A DNA stretch of 64,000 bases from DATKCF01 sp035513345 (GCA_035513345.1 DATKCF010000188.1:1-64000); one strand, 5' to 3'. Counted from the stretch's first letter, positions 17,399-26,531 are shown. Translations and numbers: made by a program. Notes: generated from the letters alone by a model not told the origin.

Positions 17399-18148
17399 GT
17401 GAAGATCGCTGTCTGCCTGAAGCGGGTTCCGGACACCGAATCGCGCATCAGGATCGCCGATGACGGACGCTCGATCGATCCGGCCGGCATCAAATATGTC
17501 GTCGGACCGTACGACGAGTTCGCTCTCGAGGCTGCGCTGCGTCTGAAGGAAGCAGCGGGTGAAGGCGAGGTCGTGGTCATCAGTGTGGGCGAGGCGGCTT
17601 CCGCCGAGCAACTGCGCGCGGGCCTTGCCATGGGCGCCGACCGCGCTGTTCTGCTCAAGGGCCAGCCCGGCATGGACGGACTCGCCACGGCGAAAGCCCT
17701 GGCCGCCGAACTGCGCGACATGCAGGCCGACCTCATCATGACCGGCATCAAGGCCACCGATCACGACCAGCAACAGATCGGTCCGATGCTCGCCACCTTG
17801 CTCGGCATACCCAGTATCACGGTCGTCGCAGCCATGGAGGTAGCCGACGGCAAGGTAAAAGCGCACCGCGAGATCGAGGGTGGCGTCGAGCACGTCGAAG
17901 CGCCGCTCCCGGCACTCGTCGCCATCACCAAACAGGGATTCAATCCGCGGCTCGCCTCGCTGAAGGGAATCATGGCCGCCAAGAAGAAGCCGTTCGAGGA
18001 GAAGGAGGCGCAACTCGGTACCGATCGCATCCGGCTGATCGCACTGGCGTATCCGCCCGAACGCCCCGAAGGCCGCATTGTAGGTAACGGCGCCGATGCC
18101 GTCCCCGAACTCGTCCGGTTGCTCAGAGAAGAAGCCAGGGTCATCTAG
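17399..18148 (+). CDS. etfB: Electron transfer flavoprotein, beta subunit
   Basis: Small subunit of the FAD/AMP-containing ETF heterodimer that takes electrons from acyl-CoA dehydrogenases. The 249-residue sequence begins KIAVCLKRVPDTESRI, the characteristic ETF-beta N terminus, and has the GIKATDHDQQQIGPMLA AMP/FAD-site region. The GTG at 17399 is chosen over an ATG at 17360 because AGGAG (17386-17390) lies eight bases upstream and homology begins there. It is followed by etfA after 11 bp, so both form an operon. Confidence 0.95.
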   Translation: MKIAVCLKRVPDTESRIRIADDGRSIDPAGIKYVVGPYDEFALEAALRLKEAAGEGEVVVISVGEAASAEQLRAGLAMGADRAVLLKGQPGMDGLATAKALAAELRDMQADLIMTGIKATDHDQQQIGPMLATLLGIPSITVVAAMEVADGKVKAHREIEGGVEHVEAPLPALVAITKQGFNPRLASLKGIMAAKKKPFEEKEAQLGTDRIRLIALAYPPERPEGRIVGNGADAVPELVRLLREEARVI

Positions 18149-18159
18149 GAGCCATGCAC

Positions 18160-19146
18160 ATGTCGAAGATACTCGCCGTAGCCGAGCAGCGCGGCGGCGC
18201 GATCCGTTCCGTTTCCCATGAGGTTCTCACCGCTGCCAGGACCGTCGCCGGTTCGGTCGGCGCGGACGTGCATGCGGCGCTGATCGGGCCAGCCGCAATC
18301 GGTTCGCTTGCCGCCGATCTCGGCCGGTTCGGCGCCGCCACCGTACACGTCGCCGCCGATGACGCCTTCGCCGCATACTCCGGCGACGCCTTCGCCGCCA
18401 CCCTCGCCGAGCACATTCGCGATGCTGGCTACTGGGCCGTCTTCTTCCCCGCATCCGCCATGGGCAAGGACCTGGCCCCACGCGTCGCCGCCCGGCTCGA
18501 TCTGCCGCTCGCCACCGATGCGACCGCCCTCGATGTCGATAACGGCGAACTCGTCATTGAACGACCGATTCTCGCCGGACGCGCATTCGCACGACTCACC
18601 ATCGATGCGCCAACTCGACTCGTCTCGCTCCGGCCAAATACGTTCCGCGCCCAGGATCACGCCGCCGCCGCGACAGTCCAGACCATGGCCGCTACCGCCT
18701 CCTCCGACGACCGCAGAGCCGTCATCACCGATGTCACCGCCGCAGCATCAGGAAACCTGGATGTGGCTGAGGCCCCCATCATTATCAGCGGCGGCCGAGG
18801 CATGAAGGGACCCGAGAACTGGCACCTCCTCGAAGCACTCCGCGATGCACTCGGCGCCAGAGCCGCGCTTGGTGCCTCCAGGGCCGTTGTCGACGCCGGA
18901 TGGCGCCCCCACGGCGAACAGGTCGGACAGACCGGCAAGACCGTTTCGCCAAACCTCTACTTCGCCGTCGCCATCAGCGGCGCCATGCAGCACCTCGCCG
19001 GCATGCGCAGCTCGGGCACCATTGTCGCCATCAACAAGGACCCTGATGCCCCGATCTTCAAGGTCGCCGACTACGGCATTGTCGGCGATGTGCATGATGT
19101 CCTCCCGGCCCTGACAGCTGCGATCACGGCACTAGAAAATACTTGA
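18160..19146 (+). CDS. etfA: Electron transfer flavoprotein, alpha subunit
   Basis: Large, FAD-binding subunit of ETF, 328 residues. The C-terminal FAD domain is typical: IIISGGRGMKGPENW, then GQTGKTVSPNLYFAVAISGA and INKDPDAPIFKVADYGIVGD. ATG 18160 is preferred to ATG 18154 because AGGAG is then eight rather than two bases away. Electrons are expected to pass from this ETF to the ETF dehydrogenase encoded at 23576-25240. Confidence 0.95.
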   Translation: MSKILAVAEQRGGAIRSVSHEVLTAARTVAGSVGADVHAALIGPAAIGSLAADLGRFGAATVHVAADDAFAAYSGDAFAATLAEHIRDAGYWAVFFPASAMGKDLAPRVAARLDLPLATDATALDVDNGELVIERPILAGRAFARLTIDAPTRLVSLRPNTFRAQDHAAAATVQTMAATASSDDRRAVITDVTAAASGNLDVAEAPIIISGGRGMKGPENWHLLEALRDALGARAALGASRAVVDAGWRPHGEQVGQTGKTVSPNLYFAVAISGAMQHLAGMRSSGTIVAINKDPDAPIFKVADYGIVGDVHDVLPALTAAITALENT

Positions 19147-19197
19147 AGTGGGCAGACTGATGAAATTGACTGACAATGAGATAGCTCCACTGATGTG

Positions 19198-20085
19198 ATG
19201 CGACCCGCGCTGGTGGTGCTGGCGGCGGGTTTGTCGAGCCGGTACGGCCGGTCGAAGCAGCTCGAGCGGGTCGGACCAGCGGGCCAATCGCTGCTGGATT
19301 TCACGATCGGGGATGCTGCTGTGGCGGGGTTCGGCAGCGTGGTCGTGGTGGTCCGGGAGACGTCGGTGGTCGAATTCATGTCGCACTTCGAGAAGTACCC
19401 GCCGGCCATCCCGGTTCGACTGGCGCTGCAGGAACGGGACGGTCGCGCTGCGGGCTCGGACGGAGTGTGGAAGCCCTGGGGCACAGCGCACGCGGTGCTG
19501 TCGGCGTCGACAGACGTGGAAGGTCCGTTCGGCGTAGCGAACGCCGATGATCACTATGGCGGCGGTGCCCTCGTTGCGCTGGCGAACTGGTTGGGATCGG
19601 GTGAAGGCGACGCGGCGCTGATCGCGTTCCGTCTCGGCGGCACGCTCTCGTCGCACGGCGGCGTCTCGCGGGCCGTCTGCGACGTTTCGGGTGGCTGGCT
19701 TACGGCGCTGGTGGAGCACACCGATGTCCGGCTTGCGCGCACCGGTATCGTTGGGCATGCCGGCGGGGTGGAGCGACGGCTGGATGATGCGACTCCCGTT
19801 TCGATGAACCTGTGGGGTTTCCGGCCGTCGATGGTGTCCGTGCTGCGGCTCGCGTTCAATGATTTCCGGTCAGCGCGGGCCGAAGAGCCGGGTGCGGAGT
19901 TCCGCCTGCCGGACGTGGTAGGCGCGGGGATCGAGGCGGGCGATCTGCAGGTGCGGGTAGTCGAGTCGCCTTCGACATGGGCGGGCCTCACGTTCGCGGC
20001 GGACAGGGAGTCGGTGGTGGCGCGTCTGCGCGAGGCGGTCGAAGCGGGCGAGTATCCGCGGGCCGACGGGACGGGCGGCAAATGA
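19198..20085 (+). CDS. Nucleotidyltransferase-like protein (NTP-transferase fold)
   Basis: 295-residue protein starting PALVVLAAGLSSRYGRSKQL, a nucleotide-binding signature of sugar-nucleotide transferases with the G-x-x-S-R-x-G/Y loop and a lysine nearby. FGVANADDHYG likely provides the metal-binding aspartates. GTG 19195 or ATG 19198 could start it; neither has a clear ribosome-binding site. The next gene is a sodium:solute symporter, and a galactokinase-family gene sits convergently beyond it. A sugar-1-phosphate nucleotidyltransferase in a sugar salvage route is therefore plausible but unproven. Confidence 0.75.
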   Translation: MRPALVVLAAGLSSRYGRSKQLERVGPAGQSLLDFTIGDAAVAGFGSVVVVVRETSVVEFMSHFEKYPPAIPVRLALQERDGRAAGSDGVWKPWGTAHAVLSASTDVEGPFGVANADDHYGGGALVALANWLGSGEGDAALIAFRLGGTLSSHGGVSRAVCDVSGGWLTALVEHTDVRLARTGIVGHAGGVERRLDDATPVSMNLWGFRPSMVSVLRLAFNDFRSARAEEPGAEFRLPDVVGAGIEAGDLQVRVVESPSTWAGLTFAADRESVVARLREAVEAGEYPRADGTGGK

Positions 20086-20127
20086 TGATGCGGAGTGCTG
20101 CACCTGTGAACCGGGGACGGTGAACGC

Positions 20128-21891
20128 ATGCAGTTGAACTCGGCTGACTGGACCGTCATCGGACTGTATGCGCTGATCACGCTTGCGACAGGGCTGTATT
20201 TCGCGAGGCGCGCGGGACAGGGGACGACGGAGTTCTTCCTGTCCGGCCGGCGGCTGCCGTGGTGGCTGCTGGGCACGTCGATGGTTGCGACGACGTTCTC
20301 GACGGACACGCCGAATCTCGTGACGGATCTCGTCCGCAGCGGCAACGTCAGTCAGAACTGGGTGTGGTGGGCGTTCCTGATTACCGGCATGTGTACGGTG
20401 TTCTTCTACGCGAAGCTGTGGCGCCGGTCGGGTGTGTTCACGGACATGGGCTTCTACGAGCTTCGCTATTCGGGCCGCCCGGCCGCGTTCCTGCGCGGGT
20501 TCCGCGCGCTCTACCTGGGCGTTTTCTTCAACGTGATGATCATGGCGACGGTCACGCTCGCCGCGATCAAGATCTCCGGCGTGCTGCTGGGTATCGATCC
20601 ATACACGACGGTGTTGTGGGCCGGACTCGTGACGGTCCTCTACTCGGCGGGCGCCGGGCTCTGGGGCGTGGTCGTGACGGACCTGCTGCTCTTCGCGGTC
20701 GCGATGATCGGATCGGTGTCAGCAGCCGTCTACGCACTGAGGCAGCCCGAGGTCGGCGGGCTGGCCGGTCTCGTCTCGAACCCGGCGATATCGGACCGGA
20801 TCTCGTTGCTGCCTGACTTCTCCGACTGGCGCACGGCGGCCACCGTGTTCGTCATCCCGATCGCCGTGCAGTGGTGGAGCACGTGGTATCCGGGTGCGGA
20901 ACCGGGCGGCGGCGGGTACGTGGCACAGCGGATGCTGGCGTCGCGCACCGAGCGTGACGCGATGCGTGCGACACTGTGGTTCAACATCGCGCACTACGCT
21001 TTGCGACCGTGGCCGTGGATCCTCGTCGCGCTCGCGTCGATAGTCGTGTATCCGACGCTCGATTCGATCGCCGCGCGGTTCCCGGGCATCGATCCCGGCA
21101 TCCTCGGCCATGACCTGGCGTACCCGGCAATGCTCGTGTTCCTGCCGCACGGGCTCCTCGGTCTGGTCGTTGCCTCACTCGCCGCCGCGTACATGTCGAC
21201 GATCAGCACGCACCTGAACTGGGGGGCATCCTACATCGTCGACGACTTCTATCGCCGGTTCATCGACGACGGCCGGGATGAGAAGCACTACGTGACGGTC
21301 GGTCGCATCTCGACGCTGGCGCTGATCATACTCGCATCAGCCGTTTCGCTGTGGCTCGAGAACGCGCTCCAGGCGTTCCAGATCCTGCTGCAAATCGGCG
21401 CCGGCACGGGCTTGATCTTCCTGCTTCGCTGGTTCTGGTGGCGAGTGAACGCCTGGAGCGAGATCGCCGGCATGACCATCTCGTTTCTGGTGGCGATCTA
21501 CTTCCAGTTCGGCCACACCAGGCTCGGGTTCGACGCTGTCGATCCGTCGGCGGCACTGCTGATCGGAGTTGCCCTCACAACGGTCGGGTGGGTCAGCGTC
21601 ACACTGCTCACGCCGGCGACCGATCGCTCCACATTGCAGATGTTCCATGATCGCGTTCGCCCGTTCGGCGCCGGCTGGCGGCGTGTCGTCGACGTCGGCA
21701 GCGGCCCGGCGGAGGGACCGGCAGCCGCCGCGCTGTGCTGGTTCCTCGGCTGCGTAGTCGTGTATGCGACACTGTTCGGAACGGGCTACGCGCTCTATGG
21801 CCGGCCGGCTGGAGCGGTGATCGGGCTCGTCATCGCGTTCGTTTCCGCGATTGCGCTGTTCGCCGTGTTGCCGCGCGTTCGCTTCGAGTAA
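20128..21891 (+). CDS. Sodium:solute symporter (SSS family)
   Basis: Inner-membrane transporter of 587 residues with about 14 hydrophobic spans. Landmarks are TTEFFLSGRRLPWWLLG, the helix-1 stretch SMVATTFSTDTPNL and the late core AAYMSTISTHLNWGASY. It is longer than the symporter at 5906-7375 and belongs to a different branch. ATG 20128 follows a purine-rich GGGGACGG. It lies 42 bp behind the nucleotidyltransferase gene, so a shared sugar substrate is possible. Its stop is followed by the inverted tandem-repeat element. Confidence 0.9.
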   Translation: MQLNSADWTVIGLYALITLATGLYFARRAGQGTTEFFLSGRRLPWWLLGTSMVATTFSTDTPNLVTDLVRSGNVSQNWVWWAFLITGMCTVFFYAKLWRRSGVFTDMGFYELRYSGRPAAFLRGFRALYLGVFFNVMIMATVTLAAIKISGVLLGIDPYTTVLWAGLVTVLYSAGAGLWGVVVTDLLLFAVAMIGSVSAAVYALRQPEVGGLAGLVSNPAISDRISLLPDFSDWRTAATVFVIPIAVQWWSTWYPGAEPGGGGYVAQRMLASRTERDAMRATLWFNIAHYALRPWPWILVALASIVVYPTLDSIAARFPGIDPGILGHDLAYPAMLVFLPHGLLGLVVASLAAAYMSTISTHLNWGASYIVDDFYRRFIDDGRDEKHYVTVGRISTLALIILASAVSLWLENALQAFQILLQIGAGTGLIFLLRWFWWRVNAWSEIAGMTISFLVAIYFQFGHTRLGFDAVDPSAALLIGVALTTVGWVSVTLLTPATDRSTLQMFHDRVRPFGAGWRRVVDVGSGPAEGPAAAALCWFLGCVVVYATLFGTGYALYGRPAGAVIGLVIAFVSAIALFAVLPRVRFE

Positions 21892-21944
21892 CCGCGTGCT
21901 CGTCACTGGCGCGCCGCCGGTCGCCGGCCCCAACGGTGCAAGAA

Positions 21945-22014
21945 GACATGGGGCGGGCGACGTGGGGCGGGCGACATGGGGCGGGCGACGGACGGCGGGC
22001 GACATGGGGCGGGG
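21945..22014 (+). repeat. Left array: five tandem 14-bp repeats
   Basis: Five contiguous units of GACATGGGGCGGGC: units 1 and 3 are exact, unit 2 has GACGTG, unit 4 is the most diverged (GACGGACGGCGGGC), and unit 5 ends GGGG. The period of 14 is not a multiple of three, so this is not a protein repeat. It lies between convergent genes and faces a matching array of opposite orientation. Confidence 0.95.
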
Positions 22015-22209
22015 AAAGGCGGGGGCACCGCCGAGACCATGTTGACGGACCTGCGGGACGAGACGACCATTTCGGAGGACTTGCGACGACATTCGCCGGA
22101 AGCCGCGGGCCAGCTGGTAGTGATAGATCCCTGTGCCAGGTGGTATACCCGCAGCCTTCCGACCCTCGAACAACCTCCGCATGTTCGTCGGGCCGAAACG
22201 GCCCCCGTT
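22015..22209. other. 195-bp core between the two facing repeat arrays
   Basis: Unique sequence without a convincing open frame in the segment itself. It begins with a G-rich run and includes an AT-richer patch around 22120-22150. I see no transposase, no tRNA and no obvious internal hairpin comparable with the flanking arrays. It could be the body of a non-autonomous repeat element or simply the loop of the large inverted structure. Confidence 0.4.
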
Positions 22210-22321
22210 GTCGCCCGCCCTTCGTCGCCCGCCCCATGTCGCCCGCCGTTTGTCGCCCGCCGTTCGTCGCCCGCCCCATGTCGCCCGCCCCATGTCGCCC
22301 GCCCTTCGTCGCCCGCCCCAC
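22210..22321 (-). repeat. Right array: eight tandem 14-bp repeats, reverse orientation
   Basis: Eight contiguous 14-bp units of the form GTCGCCCGCC plus four variable bases (CCAT, CTTC, GTTT, GTTC or CCAC). In the reverse complement these are the same unit as the left array (units b, e and f match it exactly). The two arrays could pair over about 70 bases, and the similarity continues outward: TGCAAGAAGAC on the left and TGCAGGACGAC on the right (reverse complement). Confidence 0.95.
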
Positions 22322-22394
22322 GTCGTCCTGCAAGCCGGAAAGCGACGACGGGATCCTCGGATCCCCGGACCGAGGCCGCCCCAGCGGAGACCGA

Positions 22395-23573
22395 TTACTC
22401 CACGATCAGTGCGCCCTGCGATGGCAATGCGATGAACAGGCGGTCATTCATTTCGTGGGCGGTCACTCCGAGCGGTCCGTAGAACTCCTCTGTCAGGCGG
22501 GCGATCAGTTTGTCCCGTTGGGCCGGTGTGGTGAGGGCGAGGACGCATCCGCCGAAGCCCGCACCGGTGAGGCGAGCGCCATGGGCGCCGGAGCGCAGGC
22601 AGAGTGAGACGAGGCGATCGAGCCGCGGGTGGCTGACTTTGCACTGAGTCCGCAGGCTCTCGTGCGACTCGCTCATCAGCCGGCCGAAGGTTTCCGGCTC
22701 GTCGAGTTCGAGAGCGCGAGCGGCACGCTCGACGCGATCTGCCTCGGTGACCACATGTGTAAACCGAGGGCGGTGAACCGTGTCGGCCCGGCGCGCGGCA
22801 TCGAGCAACTCGTCGACCGTGAACCGGTCCGCAAGGTCGCGGAATGAAGCGTCCGGGGCGCCGAGTGACCGGGCGACGGCCGCGCGAGCGGCTTCAGCTT
22901 CGCGCGGTCTGCTGTTGTAGGCATCGCGAGCGGTGTTGCTCTTGCTCGCATCGACGAGGGAATGCGCAACGACGAACGTCCATGCGTCCGGAACCTCGCG
23001 TGGACAGACGCGCAGCGGGTCGAAATCGATCCGCAGGGCATGGCGTTTCTTCGCCAGAAGCAGGACGGCCTGGTCCATGCCACCGCCGTGCGTTCCGACG
23101 TAGCGTTCAGCGCGAGCGAGCCGCGATGCGAGATCGAGTCGGTCGATGCGAGTGTGGTTGACGTGCAGGAACGCGAGGGCGGTCGCGACTACGATGGCGC
23201 TGGACGAGCTGAGGCCGGCGGACTGCGGCAAGTCGGAATCGAACAGCGCATCGAAACCGCGGGGCTCGCCGGTGTCGCGCGCCAACTCGCTGATTGCCGC
23301 TTTCGCGTAGTTGCCCCAGTCACCCGGCGCGAACGGCGGCAGTGGCTCGGCAATACCGAACTCGCGCGGCGGCGCGGCGCTGCTCGCGATGCGGACGGTG
23401 CGGTCATCGCGGGCGCGGACGTGCAGTTCGACCCGTCGCTGGATCGCCGCCGGCAGGACGGGCAGCCCGCAGTAGTCGACGTGATCGCCCATGAGGTTTA
23501 CGCGGCCGGGAACGACGATACGCGTGTCGGGAGACGCGCCGAACCGCGACCGGAACGCGTGCTCGCCGCTCAC
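22395..23573 (-). CDS. Galactokinase-family GHMP sugar kinase
   Basis: 392-residue GHMP kinase that phosphorylates a sugar at C1. The N-terminal sugar motif reads GRVNLMGDHVDYCGLPVLP; usual galactokinases have GEHTDYN. The DYCG..VLP form resembles eukaryotic GalNAc kinase (GALK2), so galactose or an N-acetylhexosamine could be the substrate. The ATP loop is LPQSAGLSSSSAIV and the third GHMP motif is ARLTGAGFGGCVLAL. The GTG start lies two bases past the stop of the ETF dehydrogenase gene, so it is the last gene of the fdhD-mobA-moeA-ETF dehydrogenase unit. Substrate is uncertain. Confidence 0.85.
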   Translation of the reverse strand: MSGEHAFRSRFGASPDTRIVVPGRVNLMGDHVDYCGLPVLPAAIQRRVELHVRARDDRTVRIASSAAPPREFGIAEPLPPFAPGDWGNYAKAAISELARDTGEPRGFDALFDSDLPQSAGLSSSSAIVVATALAFLHVNHTRIDRLDLASRLARAERYVGTHGGGMDQAVLLLAKKRHALRIDFDPLRVCPREVPDAWTFVVAHSLVDASKSNTARDAYNSRPREAEAARAAVARSLGAPDASFRDLADRFTVDELLDAARRADTVHRPRFTHVVTEADRVERAARALELDEPETFGRLMSESHESLRTQCKVSHPRLDRLVSLCLRSGAHGARLTGAGFGGCVLALTTPAQRDKLIARLTEEFYGPLGVTAHEMNDRLFIALPSQGALIVE

Positions 23574-23575
23574 GC

Positions 23576-25240
23576 CTACATGCGCCGGTACGCGGGGCCG
23601 CTGCCTCCTTCGCGCGGAGTCCAGCGCGGACCGAGCACGTCAGTCGCCTTGCAGTCGATGCAGTTCGGCGGGTTCACGACCAGCCTGTCACCGTCGCGCT
23701 CGTAGACGCCCGCGGGACACATCGCGGAATAGAAATCGGCTACGTCGGCGGGAACGTCGCGGCCGACGATGAGGTGCGATGGAATGTCATCGCGCGTGGT
23801 GTTGCCGGACTTGAAGACGGCGTCGACCTTGCCGAAGGTCAGCTTGCCATCAGGTGTGATGGGCCGAGGCCCGCCGCTCACGCGAGGTTCTGCGACGTCG
23901 GGTTCGACCTGGATCCGGCGGCCGGGGAACGTGCCGGCCGTGAGCGACATCATGCCGGACTTCAGGCCGCCGGAGTAGAACCCGCTCTTGAAGGCGAGCC
24001 GCATGTTGCGCCTGCGGTAGAGGTCCGACCGGATGCTGCTTTCGTCAACCAGGTGGTCGTATTTCTCGAGTACATCAGCGGTGGCGGACTTCCTCTTGAG
24101 CGCGGCGAATATGGCACGTGCCGCGAACATGCCCGATTGCATGGCGTAGTGAATGCCCTTGAGTGATGCCACGTCGACGAAGCCGGCCGAATCGCCGAGT
24201 ATCACGACGCCGTCCCCGCAGCGGCGCGATGGGATCGAATAGAATCCGCCTTCGGGAATCGTCTTTGCCCCCCACTCGACCATTTCGCCGCCGTCGAGGA
24301 ATTTCCGGAACAGGGCGTGGGTCTTCATGCGCTGGAGCAGGTCGTGGACATCCACGCCGGTCTGCGGGTAGTCGAGGCCGGCGACGAGGCCGATCGCGAC
24401 GACGTTCGGTTCGAGCGGATACATGAAACTTCCGCCAAAAACCGTGTTGGGCAGCGGCCATCCGAGTGTGTGCACGACAGCGTCGAGCGGCTCCTTCGTT
24501 TCCCAGATCTCCTTGACGCCGAGCGCATAGATCTGTGGGTTCTGCGATCCGATGCTCTGCCACTCGCAGTATGCCTGGGAAAGCGTGCCGCGCGTGCCTT
24601 CGGCGAGGGCCGTGACCTTCGCCACGATGTCGGTGGCCGGCATCGCGGCGGCGCCCGCACTGCCATCGCGATCGAGGCCGGATGGCGTCGTGCGCACGCC
24701 GATCACCTGATTTCCGTCAACGAGCAAAGATGCGGCCGGAAAGCCCGTGAAGATGTTGACGCCCATGGCTTCGGCGCGTTTCCCCATCCATCGGACGATC
24801 TCGCAGATCGAGGCAACGCGATTGCCGTGGTTGCGCATGGGCGGCGGTGTGGGGATGCGGAGCGACGATCCCCTGGTGAGCAGGTAGACGCGTTCATTCT
24901 CGACCGTTGCACGCAACGGCAGTTCGCTTTCGGGAACGTCGGGGAACAGGTCGCCGAACACGCCGGACTTGACGACGGCGCCGGACAGGTTGTGCTCACC
25001 GAGCGAGCCGGCCTTCTCGAGTACGGCGATCGCGACATCGCCGATCTCGCCGCCATCCTCGTTGTCCTTCCTGACGAGGCGAGCAAGCTCGATTGCGCCG
25101 GCAAGGCCGGCCGGACCCGCACCGACGAACACGACATCCATCTCGAGGGCCTCGGCGTCCGGCGTTGCGGCGAGGATCAGATCGTCGATCGGCAGCGCGG
25201 GCTGGTGCGTGGCGGGAATGAAACCGGAATTGTCGCTCAT
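23576..25240 (-). CDS. Electron transfer flavoprotein:quinone oxidoreductase, with an altered cluster motif
   Basis: Membrane-associated flavo-iron-sulfur enzyme that moves electrons from ETF to the quinone pool, 554 residues. The FAD motif is VVFVGAGPAGLAGAIELARL, and GEHNLSGAV and GDSAGFVDV are further family features. The C-terminal cluster domain has CPAGVYE and NCIDCKATDV. The usual form is NCxxCKxCD, so the last of the four cysteine ligands is threonine (codon ACT) here. ATG 25240 is preferred over an upstream start because homology begins there. It lies seven bases after moeA and just before the galactokinase-family gene. Confidence 0.93.
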   Translation of the reverse strand: MSDNSGFIPATHQPALPIDDLILAATPDAEALEMDVVFVGAGPAGLAGAIELARLVRKDNEDGGEIGDVAIAVLEKAGSLGEHNLSGAVVKSGVFGDLFPDVPESELPLRATVENERVYLLTRGSSLRIPTPPPMRNHGNRVASICEIVRWMGKRAEAMGVNIFTGFPAASLLVDGNQVIGVRTTPSGLDRDGSAGAAAMPATDIVAKVTALAEGTRGTLSQAYCEWQSIGSQNPQIYALGVKEIWETKEPLDAVVHTLGWPLPNTVFGGSFMYPLEPNVVAIGLVAGLDYPQTGVDVHDLLQRMKTHALFRKFLDGGEMVEWGAKTIPEGGFYSIPSRRCGDGVVILGDSAGFVDVASLKGIHYAMQSGMFAARAIFAALKRKSATADVLEKYDHLVDESSIRSDLYRRRNMRLAFKSGFYSGGLKSGMMSLTAGTFPGRRIQVEPDVAEPRVSGGPRPITPDGKLTFGKVDAVFKSGNTTRDDIPSHLIVGRDVPADVADFYSAMCPAGVYERDGDRLVVNPPNCIDCKATDVLGPRWTPREGGSGPAYRRM

Positions 25241-25247
25241 GTCGTCG

Positions 25248-26531
25248 TCAGAATGGGTGCTGTTCCTGTGAGTCGTCGGGCGATGCCAGCGGCAGCGCAA
25301 CGGCCGATTCGCCTTCCTCGATCACTTCGCGATCGAGCGGGACGACAAGGAGCGCGTCCGCGCGAGCGACCGATGTAAGAATGCCGGAACCCTGAGCGCC
25401 CGTCAGTCGGGCAAGCCACCCATCTCCGGCGGGCTCCAGCGTCACCCGCAGAAACCGCACGAGCCCGGCGCTCGACCGGATCCGGTGCGCGGCACGAACC
25501 GTGATCGTCCTCGGATAGAGCTTTCGTCTGCCGAGCATCCGCCGGAGCGCGGGCTTCACGAGCACTTCGAACGTGACGACCGCGGACACCGGGTTGCCGG
25601 GCAGTCCGAACACGGGCAGATCAGGGCGGCCGTTGCGCGGCACGAGGCCAAAGGAGAACGGGCTGCCGGGCCGAATGCGGACGCGCCAGAAGTCGGTTCG
25701 CATGCCGATCGATTCGAGCGCGTCCTTGACGACATCGTGTTCACCGACACTCGCGCCGGCCGTAGTCACGAGCGCGTCGAGATCGAGCGCCTGCGCAAGG
25801 TGCTGGCGCATGCTGTCCGCCTGATCACGCGCGATGCCGAGGAGGACCGGCTCGGCGCCGACGGCGAGCGTCGAAGCGTGCAGCACGTACGAGTTCGAGT
25901 TGACGATGCGGCGGCCGGCAAGAACTTCGCCATAGTCGTCGAGGTCCGCCAGTTCATCACCGGTAGCGAGCAGTCCGATGCGCGGCCGAACGGCGACCGG
26001 CACGTGCGCGCGGCCGACCGTTGCGAGGACGCCGATCTCGCCCGGCCTGAGCACGACGCCGGCCGAGAGGACTTCTGCGCCACGCGTCATGTCCTCGCCC
26101 TTCATGCGGACGTTGCGGCCTGCATCCGAGTCATCGACGATCTCGACGTGGCCATCGGCGTCCGGCCTCGTGTGCTCGACCCGGATCACACAGTCGGCGC
26201 CATCAGGCAACGGTGCGCCCGTCATGATGCGCGTCGCCTGGCCCGCTCCGACTGTACGTGCGGGAAACGCGCCCGCGGAAACGGACTCGATGATCTCGAA
26301 CCGCTTCGGCGTCGATGCGCTCGCGCCGTCCACATCGGCAGTACGGACGGCAAAGCCGTCCATCGCGCTGTTCGACCAGGGTGGCTGATCGATCGGCGAT
26401 GTGACCGGCTCGGCAAGCGTGCGGCCGAACGCGTCCAGCAGGCGGACCGCCTCCGCACCACACGGTTTGACCGCAGCGAGGATCCGATCGAGCGCTTCGG
26501 CGATGAGCAACCAGTCCGGTTCGCGCTTCAT
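25248..26531 (-). CDS. moeA: Molybdopterin molybdotransferase
   Basis: MoeA inserts molybdate into adenylylated molybdopterin. The 427-residue protein has the N-terminal SPIDQPPWSNSAMDGFAV motif, GAPLPDGADCVIRVEHT, and the MogA-like domain with ATGDELADL, TTAGASVGEHDVVKDAL and VFGLPGNPVSAVVTFEV. Its ATG overlaps the mobA stop (ATGA), defining the start at 26531. It belongs to a molybdenum-cofactor cluster with mobA and fdhD. Confidence 0.96.
   Translation of the reverse strand: MKREPDWLLIAEALDRILAAVKPCGAEAVRLLDAFGRTLAEPVTSPIDQPPWSNSAMDGFAVRTADVDGASASTPKRFEIIESVSAGAFPARTVGAGQATRIMTGAPLPDGADCVIRVEHTRPDADGHVEIVDDSDAGRNVRMKGEDMTRGAEVLSAGVVLRPGEIGVLATVGRAHVPVAVRPRIGLLATGDELADLDDYGEVLAGRRIVNSNSYVLHASTLAVGAEPVLLGIARDQADSMRQHLAQALDLDALVTTAGASVGEHDVVKDALESIGMRTDFWRVRIRPGSPFSFGLVPRNGRPDLPVFGLPGNPVSAVVTFEVLVKPALRRMLGRRKLYPRTITVRAAHRIRSSAGLVRFLRVTLEPAGDGWLARLTGAQGSGILTSVARADALLVVPLDREVIEEGESAVALPLASPDDSQEQHPF

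Noticed and set aside
21945..22321. CRISPR array
   Set aside because: Units are 14 bp, directly adjacent without spacers, and occur in two opposite orientations; no cas genes are present.
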